The notes below the pieces were generated by a model. It was not told the origin of the DNA, searched no databases, and saw only the letters and a program-made list of their open reading frames with translations. A program made the translations under genes and the position numbers. From assembly GCA_963757115.1 (NCBI GenBank), contig CAVWQV010000006.1, forward strand, positions 496,001-560,000: 64,000 bases of DNA. Reading direction: 5' to 3'. Origin of the DNA: CAVWQV01 sp963757115. Lineage in GTDB: Bacteria > Pseudomonadota > Alphaproteobacteria > Acetobacterales > Acetobacteraceae. Of this stretch, positions 9,065-18,217 are shown in pieces. Position 1 is the first letter of the stretch, and every line of letters starts with the position of its first letter.

Positions 9065-10640
9065 GTGTATTTCAGCCGCCTCAAGATCATGCTCATTCTG
9101 GGCGTCTGCGTGCTCGGCGTCGCTCCTTTGCATTCCGAACCTGATCCCGGCGCCCGCGGCCTGGCTGCCGTGGCGCACCATCCATCTGGGCCTCGACCTG
9201 CGCGGCGGCAGCTATCTGCTGCTGGAAGTGGACATGAAGGCGGTCATCAAGGAGCGCCTGGAGGCGTTGATGGATGCCGTGCGCCGGGCGCTCCGCCCCG
9301 GCAACATCTTCTATCAGGGCCTCGACGCCCAGCCCGACCAGAACCGGGTGCTGCTGCGCCTACGCGACCCCGCGCGCACGGAGGAAGCGATGGCCGCGCT
9401 CCGGCCGCTCGCTGGCGCCGAGAATGCCAGCGGGCGACCGGATTTGGATCTCGCTTCGACGCCGACGGGCGATCACGCTCACGCTCTCCCCGGTCGCGCT
9501 GAACGAGCGCGCCACCGCCGCCGTCCAGCAATCGATCGAGATCGTCCGCCGCCGGATCGACGAAACGGGCGTGGTGGATCCGCAGATCACCCGCCAGGGC
9601 ACCGACCGCATCGTGGTCCAGCTTCCAGGCATCGAGGACCCGAACCGGATCAAGGAACTGCTGGGCAAGACCGCCCACATGACGTTCCAGCTCGTGGACG
9701 AGAGCGCCAATGCCTCCGCGAGCGGGCCGCCGCCGCCCGGGGACGAATATCTGCCGATGCAGAACAAGCCGAACCAGAAAGATCGCAGTCCGCCGCCGGG
9801 TGGACGTGGACGGCGGCGATCTGACCGACGCCCGCGCAGGGACCAATGGGCAGACCGGCGACTGGGTGGTGAATTTCACCTTCAACTCGGTCGGCGCGCG
9901 GCGTTTCGCCGACGTCACCCGCGCCAACGTCAACCACCGATTCGCGATCGTGCTGGACAACCAGATGATCAGCGCCCCGGTGATCCGTGAGCCGATCACC
10001 GGCGGCCGCGGTCAAATCAGCGGCAGCTTTACCGCCCGCCTCGGCCAACGATCTCGCCGTGCTGCTGCGGGCGGGCGCATTCCGGCGCCGCTGACTGTCG
10101 TCGAGGAGCGCAGCGTCGGTCCCGAACTGGGTGCCGATTCGATCCGCGCGGGCGCGATCTCGCTGGCCGTCGGCTTCCTGCTCGTGATCGGCTACATGGG
10201 AACCTTCTACGGCCTGTTCGGCTGGTTCGCGAACCTGGCCCTCGTGGTCAACCTCATGCTGATGGTGGCGATGCTGTCGCTTGATACAGGCGACCCTGAC
10301 CCTGCCGGGGATGGCCGGCATCCTGCTCACCCTCGGGATGGCAGTCGATGCCAACATCCTGATCAACGAGCGCATCCGGGAGGAAGCACGGCACGGCCGG
10401 CCGCCGCTTCAGGCGCTGGAAGCCGGATTCAACCGCGCCTACCGCACCATCTTCGACACCAACACGACGGCTTTCCTTGCCCACGTGATGCTGTTCGTGT
10501 TCGGCAGCGGCCCGGTGCGCGGCTTCGCGGTCACCATCACGGTCGGCATCGCCACCACCATGTTCACCGCCTGGATGCTCACCCGCCTCCTGGTCTCGCG
10601 CTGGTACGTCTCCGTGCGGCCGCGCGCGCTGCCGGTCTGA
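9065..10640 (+). CDS. secD: Protein translocase subunit SecD (at least six indels)
   Basis: Membrane subunit of the SecDF complex, which uses the proton gradient to help pull proteins across the inner membrane. The product can be followed through all three frames: FSRLKIMLILGVC (from GTG 9065); LLCIPNLIPAPAAWLPW with HLGLDLRGGSYLLLEVD; VRRRIDETGV...DRIVVQLPG; VEERSVGPELGADSI; then TLGMAVDANILINERIREE and ITVGIATTMFTAWMLTR. Frame changes lie near 9120, 9470, 9783, 10040, 10080 and 10282. The missing or extra bases are mostly in short homopolymers. The gene is normally essential or near-essential, so error is far more likely than decay. Confidence 0.9.
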
Positions 10641-10645
10641 CCGCC

Positions 10646-11608
10646 ATGTTTTACCGACCCATCGCCCGTCTGGTCCCGGACAACACCCGCATTCGCTTCA
10701 TGCGCGGACGCTTTCTGGGTCTCCTTGGTTCGGCCCTGCTGTCGTCTGCGTCCTTGGCGCTGTTGTTCTACCCGGGGCTCAATCTTGGCATCGACTTCTC
10801 GGGCGGCATCGTGATGGAGGTCCGCACGCCCGGTCCCGCCGATTTCGACAAGATCCGCGCTGCGCATCGCCGGGGAGCACGTGGGCGAGCAGGGCGTGCA
10901 ACGCTTCGGTGCTCCCGACCAGGTGCTGATCCGATTGCCGACGGCACCGTCCGAAGCGGCCACCCAGCAGGAGGTGAACAAGGTCCGCGCGGCGATCGAG
11001 CAGGCGATGCCGGGCAGCAAGGTGCTCGCACCGATGCGGTGGGTGCCGCCGTCTCGGCCGAATTGTTCCGTGACGGGCTGCTCGCCCTCGGCATCAGCCT
11101 CCTGATGATCCTCGTCTATATCTGGTTCCGCTTCGAGTGGCAGTTCGCCGTCGGCGCCGTGGTAACCTTGGTGCTGGACGTGACGAAGGCGCTCGGCTTC
11201 CTCGCGGTCACCGGGATCGAGTTCGACCTCGTGATGGTAGCCGCCATACTCACCATTATCGGCTACTCCACCAACGACAAGGTCGTCGTCTATGACCGGG
11301 TGCGCGAGAACCTGCGCAAGTATCGGACGATGCCGCTCCGCGAGCTGATCGATCTGTCCATCAACGAGACCCTGAACCGTACACTCGGCACGTCCTCGAC
11401 CGTGTTCCTCGCCGCCTTGCCGCTGGCGCTGTTCGGGGGGGCGTCAATCTCCGGCTTCGCCTTGGTCATGCTGTTCGGCATCTTCGTCGGCACCACATCC
11501 TCCATCTTCATCGCTGCGCCCATCCTGTTGTTCTTGGGGGAAAACCGGCTTCGCCGCGACAGCGCGCCCGCGCGCCCCGCCAAGGCGGCCACCACCGCCG
11601 GCCCGTGA
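10646..11608 (+). CDS. secF: Protein translocase subunit SecF (two frameshifts)
   Basis: Partner of SecD; starts five bases after it. The N-terminus includes a first helix and GLNLGIDFSGGIVMEV, and the C-terminal half has five helices with the family signature AAILTIIGYSTNDKVVVYDRVREN and TLNRTLGTSSTVFLA. Residues from about 10870 to 11036 are in a different frame (GEQGVQRFGAPDQVLIRLP...EVNKVRAAIEQ) from the flanks. About 320 residues, the usual length. No yajC is seen upstream. Confidence 0.92.
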   Translation: MFYRPIARLVPDNTRIRFMRGRFLGLLGSALLSSASLALLFYPGLNLGIDFSGGIVMEVRTPGPADFDKIRAAHRRGARGRAGRATLRCSRPGADPIADGTVRSGHPAGGEQGPRGDRAGDAGQQGARTDAVGAAVSAELFRDGLLALGISLLMILVYIWFRFEWQFAVGAVVTLVLDVTKALGFLAVTGIEFDLVMVAAILTIIGYSTNDKVVVYDRVRENLRKYRTMPLRELIDLSINETLNRTLGTSSTVFLAALPLALFGGASISGFALVMLFGIFVGTTSSIFIAAPILLFLGENRLRRDSAPARPAKAATTAGP

Positions 11609-11810
11609 TCGTGGCCAACCGTTTCGGGGAGCCGGTCGTGGGCCCCTTTGATCCCGTCGCTGCTGGCGCACACGAAGGTTTTACACACGATCATATTCCT
11701 AGCCTGGAAATGGCGTGTTTCTTCTGTATCACGGGCGAAATCGTCCAGGCGTCGACACAAACGGTCCTTTCCGTGCCACGCTGTTTCAGCGAATCCGAGT
11801 TGGAGTTTGA

Positions 11811-12998
11811 ATGCGGCCCGATGGCCTTCGTATCTTGCTGGTCGGCACCGGCCGCAACTGGTCGCGAGCGGTCCATGCTGCGGCGAAGGCGATCGAGCTC
11901 GACGCGCTCGATTCCGTGACATCCGGCCGCGAGGCAATCAACCGGATCGTCACGGCCCCAAGGCCCTACTCGCACGTGCTGGTTCAGCCGAACGCGTCCG
12001 ACGGTCTGATCGACGAACTACATGGGCTTACGGCCGGGGAGCCGGGATCAAGCACCGCGCTCACCCTGCTCGGCGCGCGGCGGCGGAAGGTCGCCCGCAT
12101 TCCCCGAATCCCGCGTCCCGATCGGCGCTCGGTCGCCGCGGCGCTTAGTCACACCAGCGCGGCCGATCACCTTGCGCCGGCCGATCTCGAGGATCTCGAC
12201 GTGCTCGACGCCCTGGCACGCTCCATGATCGAGGTGCGGTTTCAGCCAATCGTGCGTCTGTCGGATGGCGTATGCGCGGGGCTCGAAGCGCTCGCCCGGC
12301 TCAACCACCCGGCGCATGGCGTGCTGCCTCCGAACCGTTTCGTCCCGCGCATCGAGGATGCCGGACGCAGCGGCGATCTGACACGTGCCGTTGCGGCCCG
12401 CGTAATCGCCGAGTTGGCGGGGACAGCGCTCCGCGAGCAGCCGCTCACCGTAGCCCTTAATGTGCCACTCGACGTGATTATGGACCGGAGCAGGATGCGA
12501 GCGCTCGACGCGGTCCGCGCCGCGGCCAATGTTCCGCGCGAGCGGATCGTCATCGAATTGACTGAAAGCCGTCCACCGATCGGCGATCTCGGCGATCTAC
12601 GCTGCGCGCTGGAGCGGCTGCGCGGCGCCGGCTATGGGGTGGCGCTCGACGATCTCAGTCCCGCCATGCCGCATCCCTTCGCGCTTCTCGACTTGCCTTT
12701 CACGGCGGTGAAGCTTGACGGTCACGTGATCCGCAACCGCCACAAGGCCGAGGTTGCGGCGTTCCTGCGGCGGGCGATCGGAGCGGCCAAGGCGAACGGC
12801 GCCACGGTCATCGCCGAGGGGATCGAGGATGCGGCGACCTGGCATGACCTGGGCGGGCTCGAGGTCGATCAGGTCCAGGGCTTCCTGGTTTCGCGGCCGC
12901 TGCCAGCCGCCGCGGTTCCGGTCTGGCTTCGGACGTGGCCCGGGCGCCGCGCTCAGGACTGCGCGTTGCGGGGCGCCCCCGACCAGACCTCCCGGTAG
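11811..12998 (+). CDS. EAL-domain cyclic-di-GMP phosphodiesterase-like protein with degenerate receiver
   Basis: 395 residues. The first ~115 resemble a response-regulator receiver fold (RILLVGTGRNW...) but lack the acidic pair and the phosphorylatable aspartate, so it would be a pseudo-receiver. The EAL domain (about 140-380) keeps the catalytic set: E in GLEALAR, N in ALNVPL, E in ELTES, the DD pair in ALDDLS, K in AVKLDG, E in AEGIED and Q in VQGFLVSRP. It is therefore probably active on c-di-GMP despite the divergent DDLS for DDFG. The 3' end overlaps the convergent dehydrogenase by 46 bases. Confidence 0.85.
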   Translation: MRPDGLRILLVGTGRNWSRAVHAAAKAIELDALDSVTSGREAINRIVTAPRPYSHVLVQPNASDGLIDELHGLTAGEPGSSTALTLLGARRRKVARIPRIPRPDRRSVAAALSHTSAADHLAPADLEDLDVLDALARSMIEVRFQPIVRLSDGVCAGLEALARLNHPAHGVLPPNRFVPRIEDAGRSGDLTRAVAARVIAELAGTALREQPLTVALNVPLDVIMDRSRMRALDAVRAAANVPRERIVIELTESRPPIGDLGDLRCALERLRGAGYGVALDDLSPAMPHPFALLDLPFTAVKLDGHVIRNRHKAEVAAFLRRAIGAAKANGATVIAEGIEDAATWHDLGGLEVDQVQGFLVSRPLPAAAVPVWLRTWPGRRAQDCALRGAPDQTSR

Positions 12999-14140
12999 AG
13001 CCCGGCGATCTCGGCCGCCTCCGGCACGCGAGGGTTATTGGCGGGGCTCCCCGAGGCGAGCGCCTGATCCGACATCAGCGCGAGGCGCTCCATCCAAGCC
13101 GTCTCGTCGATGCCGTACTCGGCCGGGGTCGGGACGCCCAGCTCCTGGTTCAGCGCGGCGAGGCCGGTCAGCAACTTGCCACCGGCGACGCCGTCCGGGT
13201 CGGACTTTTCGGCGAAGCCGATGCGTCGCGCCGCTTCCGCATAGCGCGTGGCGGCCGCCTCGATGCTGAAACGGGTGACGGCGGGCAGCAGCATCGCGTT
13301 GGACAAACCGTGCGGCACGTGGAAGTGCGCGCCGATCGGCCGGGACATGCCGTGCACCAGCGCCACCGAGCTGTTGGAAAAGGCTAGGCCCGCCGTGGTC
13401 GCGCCCAGCATCATGCCTTCCCGCGCCGCGGCGTCGCGCGGCGAATGATAGGCGGCGCGGATGTGCCGCCCGATCAACTCCATCGCCGCGAGCGCGAGCG
13501 CGTCGGACAGTGGGTTGGCGCGTCGCGAGACGAACGCTTCGAGCGCGTGCGTGAGGCTGTCGACGCCGGTGTCGGCCGTCGTGCGCGGCGGGACGGAGAA
13601 GGTCAGCTCGTAGTCGACCACGGCCGCGAGCGGGAGCGCGCCTAGGCCGGCAATGAGCATCTTCTCGTCGCTCGCGGTGTCGGTGATGACCGTGAAGCGG
13701 GTGCATTCGCTCCCGGTCCCTGCTGTGGTCGGCACCGCGATGATCGGGAGGGCGCCGTGATCGGCCGCAACCGGAGCCTTGTAGTCGCGCATGGCCCCGC
13801 CGCCCGCCGCGAGGATCGCCATCGCCTTGGCGGTGTCGATCGGCGAGCCGCCGCCGAAGCCGATGAGGCAGTCAAAACGGCCGCCCCCGAGCGCCGCGAC
13901 CCCCGCCGCCACCACCGTGTCGGTCGGGTCGGATACCGTGTCGCTGAACACCTCCGGCGCCAAGCCCGCCGCCCGGAGGGGCTCGAGGCAGCGTTGCACG
14001 GTGCCGGAGGAAACCATGAACGGGTCGGTGACCACCATCGGCCGGGTCAGGCCGAACTTCGCGAGTACGGCCGGGAGTTCGCGGACGGAGCCGCCGCCAA
14101 CCATCATCAGGCGGGGTGCGGCGATGTTGACCATGCTCAT
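12953..14140 (-). CDS. Iron-containing alcohol dehydrogenase
   Basis: 395 residues from the ATG at 14140 (a start at 14176 is also open). A group III (Fe-type) dehydrogenase: the NAD-binding GFGGGSPIDTAKAMA (about 95-110), AVPTTAGTGSECTRF, and the metal-binding stretch with D in TGVDSLTHALEAFVS and histidines in LVHGMSRPIGAHFHVPHG. These enzymes oxidise or reduce small alcohols, aldehydes or keto acids; the substrate cannot be told. It is full length with no frameshift and lies alone on the minus strand. Confidence 0.92.
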   Translation of the reverse strand: MSMVNIAAPRLMMVGGGSVRELPAVLAKFGLTRPMVVTDPFMVSSGTVQRCLEPLRAAGLAPEVFSDTVSDPTDTVVAAGVAALGGGRFDCLIGFGGGSPIDTAKAMAILAAGGGAMRDYKAPVAADHGALPIIAVPTTAGTGSECTRFTVITDTASDEKMLIAGLGALPLAAVVDYELTFSVPPRTTADTGVDSLTHALEAFVSRRANPLSDALALAAMELIGRHIRAAYHSPRDAAAREGMMLGATTAGLAFSNSSVALVHGMSRPIGAHFHVPHGLSNAMLLPAVTRFSIEAAATRYAEAARRIGFAEKSDPDGVAGGKLLTGLAALNQELGVPTPAEYGIDETAWMERLALMSDQALASGSPANNPRVPEAAEIAGLYREVWSGAPRNAQS

Positions 14141-14251
14141 GCCCCGATGATCGAGGCAACGGCGCGCCTCGGTCAAGCGAGGGTCCCGCCCGTTGAACGC
14201 CGGCGCGGGCTGCCGTACGGTCCGTGCAACGAAACGCGACGGGGTGGGAAC

Positions 14252-15412
14252 ATGACGAGGACATCGGCGCTGCTCGCGGGCGCGCTGGCGCTGCTGCCTG
14301 CGGTCGCGGAGGCTGGGCAGAACGACATTCTGGTCGGCCTCGACGGCAAGGCGTTCTTCGATGCCAACGGCATCCGCGTCGGCCCGGGCGGCAACGATGC
14401 GCTTGTGGTCATGGACGTGAGCGACCCCGCGAACCCGCGCATACGCGCCAGCCTGCCGCTCGCCAACTCGCTGGTCGGGCCGCCGACCAATTTGCAGATC
14501 ACGCCGGACGGCCGCCTCGCGCTGCTCGCAAGCTCGGTCGTTACGAACGAAAAGGACGGCGCTTGGAGCACGGCACCTGACAACAAGCTGTTCGTGGTCG
14601 ACCTGGACGCCAGCCCGCCCAAGCTGCTCGACACCGTGACGGTGGGCAAGCAGCCCTCCGGCCTGGCCATCGCACGCAGCGGTAAGCTCGCCCTGATCGC
14701 AAACCGCGCCGGCAAGAGCGTGTCGGTGCTGTCAATCGACGGCACGACCGTCCGCGCCGTGGCTGAAGTGCCGATCGAGGAGGAAGTCGCGGCGGTGGCG
14801 ATCACCCCGGATGGCAAGCGCGCGTTTGTTGTCAAGAATCTTTCCAACCGCATCGGCGTGCTGGCGATCGACGGGGAGAAGGTCAGCTACGACAAAGCAC
14901 TCGACATGCCCGCGGGCTACACCCCCTACAACGTCGAGGTCACGCCCGACGGGCGCTACGCGTTGTCGATCAACCAGGGCGGCGGCCTCTCCGGCAACAT
15001 CGACACGGTGGTGACGATCGACGCCGCCGCGAGCCCGCCGCGCGTGATCGACCAAGGTGCCGTGGGCGACGGGCCGGAGGGCATGGCGATTTCACCGAAC
15101 GGCAAATGGCTCGCCGTGCCGCTGCTCCGGGGCTCGGCGTCCAAGCGGGAGCGCTGGTCCTACACGCCCAACGGCAGCCTGGTGCTGATGAGCGTGGCAC
15201 CCCAGGGTCCGTTGCATCGCGTCGGCGAAGGCAAGCTCGGCGGCGTGCCGGAGGGCATCGCATTCAGCCCCGACAGCCGCTTCGTTTACGTAGGCAACTA
15301 TATCGATAAGAATGTGCAGGTGTTCCGGGTGGACGGCGGCAAGCTGACCGACACCGGGAAGGTGCTGGCGCTCCCGGGCCAACCGGCCTCCATGCGCGGG
15401 TTGGCGCGGTAG
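14252..15412 (+). CDS. Secreted YncE/lactonase-type beta-propeller protein
   Basis: 386 residues from the ATG at 14252, with an N-terminal signal peptide (MTRTSALLAGALALLPAVAEA, cleavage after AEA). The mature part has repeated beta-propeller blades with recurrent TPDGR/SPNGK/SPDSR turns: TPDGRLALLAS, TPDGKRAFVVKN, TPDGRYALSINQ, SPNGKWLAVPL and SPDSRFVYVGNY. This pattern fits the seven-bladed YncE/6-phosphogluconolactonase superfamily in the periplasm. No catalytic role can be assigned. Confidence 0.85.
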   Translation: MTRTSALLAGALALLPAVAEAGQNDILVGLDGKAFFDANGIRVGPGGNDALVVMDVSDPANPRIRASLPLANSLVGPPTNLQITPDGRLALLASSVVTNEKDGAWSTAPDNKLFVVDLDASPPKLLDTVTVGKQPSGLAIARSGKLALIANRAGKSVSVLSIDGTTVRAVAEVPIEEEVAAVAITPDGKRAFVVKNLSNRIGVLAIDGEKVSYDKALDMPAGYTPYNVEVTPDGRYALSINQGGGLSGNIDTVVTIDAAASPPRVIDQGAVGDGPEGMAISPNGKWLAVPLLRGSASKRERWSYTPNGSLVLMSVAPQGPLHRVGEGKLGGVPEGIAFSPDSRFVYVGNYIDKNVQVFRVDGGKLTDTGKVLALPGQPASMRGLAR

Positions 15413-15437
15413 AATGGCACCGGCCCCCCGCCGACGT

Positions 15438-15850
15438 TTAGGCACCAAAGCGAGCGCGGTAATCCTGCGGCGTGGCTGCCAGCAGGCGCAGGAAGCTGCG
15501 GCGCATGGTTTCTTCCGACCCGAAGCCGCAGCGCTGCGAGATCCGCTTTACCGGAAGGCGTGACTCCGACAGCAATCGCCGCGCGGCTTCCACTCGCAGC
15601 CGCTCCACGGCCCGGCCCGGAGTCAGCCCCGTTGCCTGCGCGTAGTGCCGGCTGAAACTGCGCTCGCTCATCCCGGCCTCGGCGGCCAGGGTCGTAAGCG
15701 AGAGATCGCCGGCCAGGTGCGCGTTTACCCCACTCATAGCAGCCCCCGCACTTTGCCGCCGTCCGCGACGCTGTTTGCAGGGACGAGGGCAGCTGGGCGC
15801 TGAACTTCTGTGCCTGCGCCCTCACCCGGGCGGACTTTTGCCGGCCAATC
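15438..15850 (-). pseudogene. C-terminal fragment of a GlxA-type AraC-family regulator
   Basis: 15438-15737 encodes a clean AraC DNA-binding domain: LTTLAAEAGMSERSFSRHYAQATG, then RISQRCGFGSEETMRRSF. The residues before it continue in another frame (about 15738-15850: RPGEGAGTEVQRPAALVPANSVADGGKVRGLL), which looks like the linker after a DJ-1/PfpI domain in GlxA-like regulators, so one frameshift lies near 15735. No DJ-1 domain is found further upstream in any frame. I read this as a truncated remnant; a short functional protein from the ATG at 15737 is possible but less likely. Confidence 0.6.
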
Positions 15851-16241
15851 CACTCGACGCAGAGATAGCCGCGACCTACGGCCAGATCGCCAGGCTGTTC
15901 TGACCCTCAAGGGTTCGACTGCTTCGCGGACCACGCCACGCGCCGCCTCGGCGTTGCTCAGTGGGACGGACGGGAAGCGATCCGGGAAAAATCTGCGCGC
16001 ATTCATCGACACGGGTTTCACCGCGTACCATGACGTAGCCGAGTACCTGGGATGGCGGATCGCTCAAGATTTTCCGCGGCATCGTCACGATGACGCGACG
16101 AAGCCCGTCCTGAAGCCCGTCATGACCCACTTCTTCTACATGGACGAAGCTGACCCTTCGAAGATCCGCAGCTGGGTCGGATCGGTAGGTCCTGTCGGAT
16201 TCTAAGCCAAATCACGACGCGCGAACTTGATCCTTCGTCAG
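15851..16241. other. Stretch without a recognisable gene
   Basis: A plus-strand frame at 15810-16205 (131 codons, ending in WRIAQDFPRH...HFFYMDEADPSKIRSWVG) is open, but its N-terminal half overlaps the regulator fragment antisense and it resembles nothing I know. The minus-strand frames are equally unfamiliar. It is probably decayed DNA upstream of the broken AraC gene. Confidence 0.35.
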
Positions 16242-16277
16242 CCCGATTATGGTGCGCGAAGGCGCACCATGATCGGG
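16242..16277. repeat. Long near-perfect inverted repeat (16-bp stem, 4-base loop)
   Basis: Arms 16242-16257 and 16262-16277 pair over 16 positions with a single G-U wobble; the loop is GAAG. It lies 38 bases beyond the stop of the minus-strand helicase gene. There is no T-run on either side, so it could be a bidirectional RNA 3'-end stabiliser or attenuator rather than a classic terminator. Confidence 0.6.
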
Positions 16278-16315
16278 TGAGAGGCTCCATCGTGCGCGCG
16301 ATCGTACGTTCCGGC

Positions 16316-17608
16316 TCAAGCTGGCCGACTTCGGGCTACATGTCGCGCGTCTCCGCGGACATGCTGAACGTGCCGCGTCGCGCCCGCCTTCCGCCCCGGC
16401 GACGCGTGCCGCCGTACCTCGTGACGATGACGGCGCACTTCTCCCGGCGCGTGTCGTAGTTGCGACGGTATCTCGGCCGGAACGTCGCCCACCGGCGCGA
16501 GCTTGACGCCAGTGAGGCGTTCGATCGCGCGGAGTGCGGCCCGCTCGGAAGGATCGCAGAACGCGATCGCGATGCCGGCCGCGCCCGCGCGCGCTGTGCG
16601 GCCGATGCGGTGGACGTAGCTTTCGGGCTCCACCGGAAGGTCGAAATTGACCACGTGCGACACGCCTTTCACGTCGATGCCGCGGGAGGCGATGTCGGTC
16701 GCGACCAGCACGCGGGCGCGCCCCGAACGGAACATTTCGAGCGAGCGCTCGCGTGCGGACTGGCTCTTGTTGCCGTGTAGCGCTTCGGCGCCGATCCCGG
16801 CCGCATCGAGGTGCTCGGCGACGCGGTTGGCGCCGTGCTTGGTCCGGGTGAACACGATCACCCGCTCGAGCGCCGGATCGCCGAGCAAACGCGTCAGAAG
16901 CCCGCGCTTAGCGGCGGTCTCGACGAAATGCACCTGCTGCTCGATCAGTACCGGCGTCTTAACGGCGGGGGTAACTTCCACGCGGCGCGGGTCGCGCAGG
17001 AAGCTGCGCGCGAGCTGCTCGACCTCCGCCGGCATGGTCGCCGAGAACAGGGACGACTGGCGTGCCGCCGGCAGTGCCGCGACCACGGCGCGGATGTCGC
17101 GGATGAACCCGAGGTCGAGCATCCGGTCGGCTTCGTCGAGCACAAAGTGCGTCACTTCGTCGAGCTTGAGATGCCGCGTGCCCATCAGGTCACGGATGCG
17201 GCCCGGCGTGCCGACCACGATGTCGGGGCCGCGCTTCATGCGCTCCTCCTGCGGGCGGCGGCCGACGCCCCCCAGGATGACGGCCGTGGTGAGGCGCTGG
17301 CCCGCGGCGAAAGTTCGGATGGCGGCTTCGATCTGCAAGGCGAGCTCACGGGTCGGAGCAAGGATCAGCACGCGCGTCGCGAACGGCCGGGCGCGGTGCG
17401 GCACGGCGGCGAGGTGCTGAAGGATCGGTAGCCCGAAGGCGGCGGTCTTGCCGCTGCCGGTTTGGGCGATGCCGAGGAGGTCATGCCCGTCCAGCAGGGG
17501 CGGGATCGCGGCGGCCTGGATCGGGGTGGGAGTTGCAAACTTTAGTGTGGCGAGCGCGCGCAAGAGTGGCTCGGCCAGGCCGAGCGAGGCGAACGAGGGA
17601 TCGGACAA
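16316..17608 (-). CDS. rhlE: DEAD-box ATP-dependent RNA helicase, RhlE type
   Basis: 430 residues. All helicase motifs are present: Q motif (FATPTPIQ), motif I AQTGSGKT, PTRELA, GG, TPGR, motif II DEAD, SAT, motif V (ATDIASRGIDV) and motif VI HRIGRTARAG. The C-terminal tail after ~370 is basic (RHRHEVRRHASPGRK), as in RhlE-type ribosome-assembly or RNA-decay helicases. The N-terminal residues MSDPSFASLGL begin at a TTG (17608); no in-frame ATG lies before them, and a GGA-type ribosome-binding site is about 12 bases upstream. The last ~60 residues could be affected by an indel. Confidence 0.92.
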   Translation of the reverse strand: MSDPSFASLGLAEPLLRALATLKFATPTPIQAAAIPPLLDGHDLLGIAQTGSGKTAAFGLPILQHLAAVPHRARPFATRVLILAPTRELALQIEAAIRTFAAGQRLTTAVILGGVGRRPQEERMKRGPDIVVGTPGRIRDLMGTRHLKLDEVTHFVLDEADRMLDLGFIRDIRAVVAALPAARQSSLFSATMPAEVEQLARSFLRDPRRVEVTPAVKTPVLIEQQVHFVETAAKRGLLTRLLGDPALERVIVFTRTKHGANRVAEHLDAAGIGAEALHGNKSQSARERSLEMFRSGRARVLVATDIASRGIDVKGVSHVVNFDLPVEPESYVHRIGRTARAGAAGIAIAFCDPSERAALRAIERLTGVKLAPVGDVPAEIPSQLRHAPGEVRRHRHEVRRHASPGRKAGATRHVQHVRGDARHVARSRPA

Positions 17609-17843
17609 AACGGGAAAATTCCTTAACGCGGCCGGGCGGCCATGCGTCGTGTCGCCCGCCTACCGCGCGTAACAGCGGCGCCGGGCCTTCTGGAGATGAC
17701 GAATTCCGAGAGGCAATGAGCCGGAACGACCGACCGCCGATACGCGATCACGAAATCCTCGTCGCGATATCGGCTTGGGCGGGCCGAATAGCAAGAGAAC
17801 CTTTTTCGACCGTTTGCCCCCGCGCTTGACAATGCACATCATT

Positions 17844-17857
17844 TCCACAAATGTGGA
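17844..17857. promoter_or_regulatory. ArsR operator-like palindrome
   Basis: A perfect 6-bp inverted repeat, TCCACA-AA-TGTGGA, lies four bases before the arsR start codon and downstream of a TTGACA hexamer (17826-17831) that may serve as the -35 box. A repressor bound here would cover the -10 region and the start codon, which fits autorepression of the ars operon. The binding protein is inferred from position. Confidence 0.5.
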
Positions 17858-17860
17858 GAT

Positions 17861-18217
17861 ATGGAAAAGACGGTCGCGATCGCCTCGTTAGCGGCGCTTG
17901 CGCAAGAATCTCGCCTCGATGTGTTCCGCCTGCTCGTGCAGGCCGGGACGGACGGGATGCCGGCGGGTCAGATCGGCGAACGGCTGAACTTGCCCTCGGC
18001 AACCCTGTCCTTCCACCTGAGCCAACTCAAGCATGCGGGCTTGGTCACGTTCCGCCGGGAAGGGCGCTCGCTGATCTACATGGCCGAATATGACGCCATG
18101 AACGCGCTGCTCGGCTACCTCACGGAGAACTGCTGTCAGGGCGACGCCGCGGGCTGCGGGATCGGCGTCTGCGACGGCGCCGCCCTCATCGCCACCAGGG
18201 AAGGAACGCGCCAATGA
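17861..18217 (+). CDS. arsR: ArsR-family arsenite-responsive repressor
   Basis: 118-residue winged-helix repressor: an N-terminal EKTVAIASLAALAQESRLDVF and the recognition helix LPSATLSFHLSQLKHAGLV. The classic ELCVCDL metal site is absent. Instead cysteines cluster at the C-terminus (C91, C92, C99, C104), resembling the C-terminal three-cysteine As(III) site known from Acidithiobacillus-type ArsR. It is first in the ars operon and its stop overlaps the next start (ATGA). The ATG has only a very close GGAG two bases upstream, so a leaderless or unusual start is possible. Confidence 0.92.
   Translation: MEKTVAIASLAALAQESRLDVFRLLVQAGTDGMPAGQIGERLNLPSATLSFHLSQLKHAGLVTFRREGRSLIYMAEYDAMNALLGYLTENCCQGDAAGCGIGVCDGAALIATREGTRQ

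Noticed and set aside
9065..11608. True pseudogenisation of secD and secF
   Set aside because: All conserved segments are present across frames, only single-base indels separate them, and the same error type occurs throughout the window.
15810..16205. 131-codon plus-strand frame after the AraC fragment
   Set aside because: No ribosome-binding site, no similarity, and the first part is antisense to regulator-derived sequence. I cannot exclude a short orphan at its 3' half.
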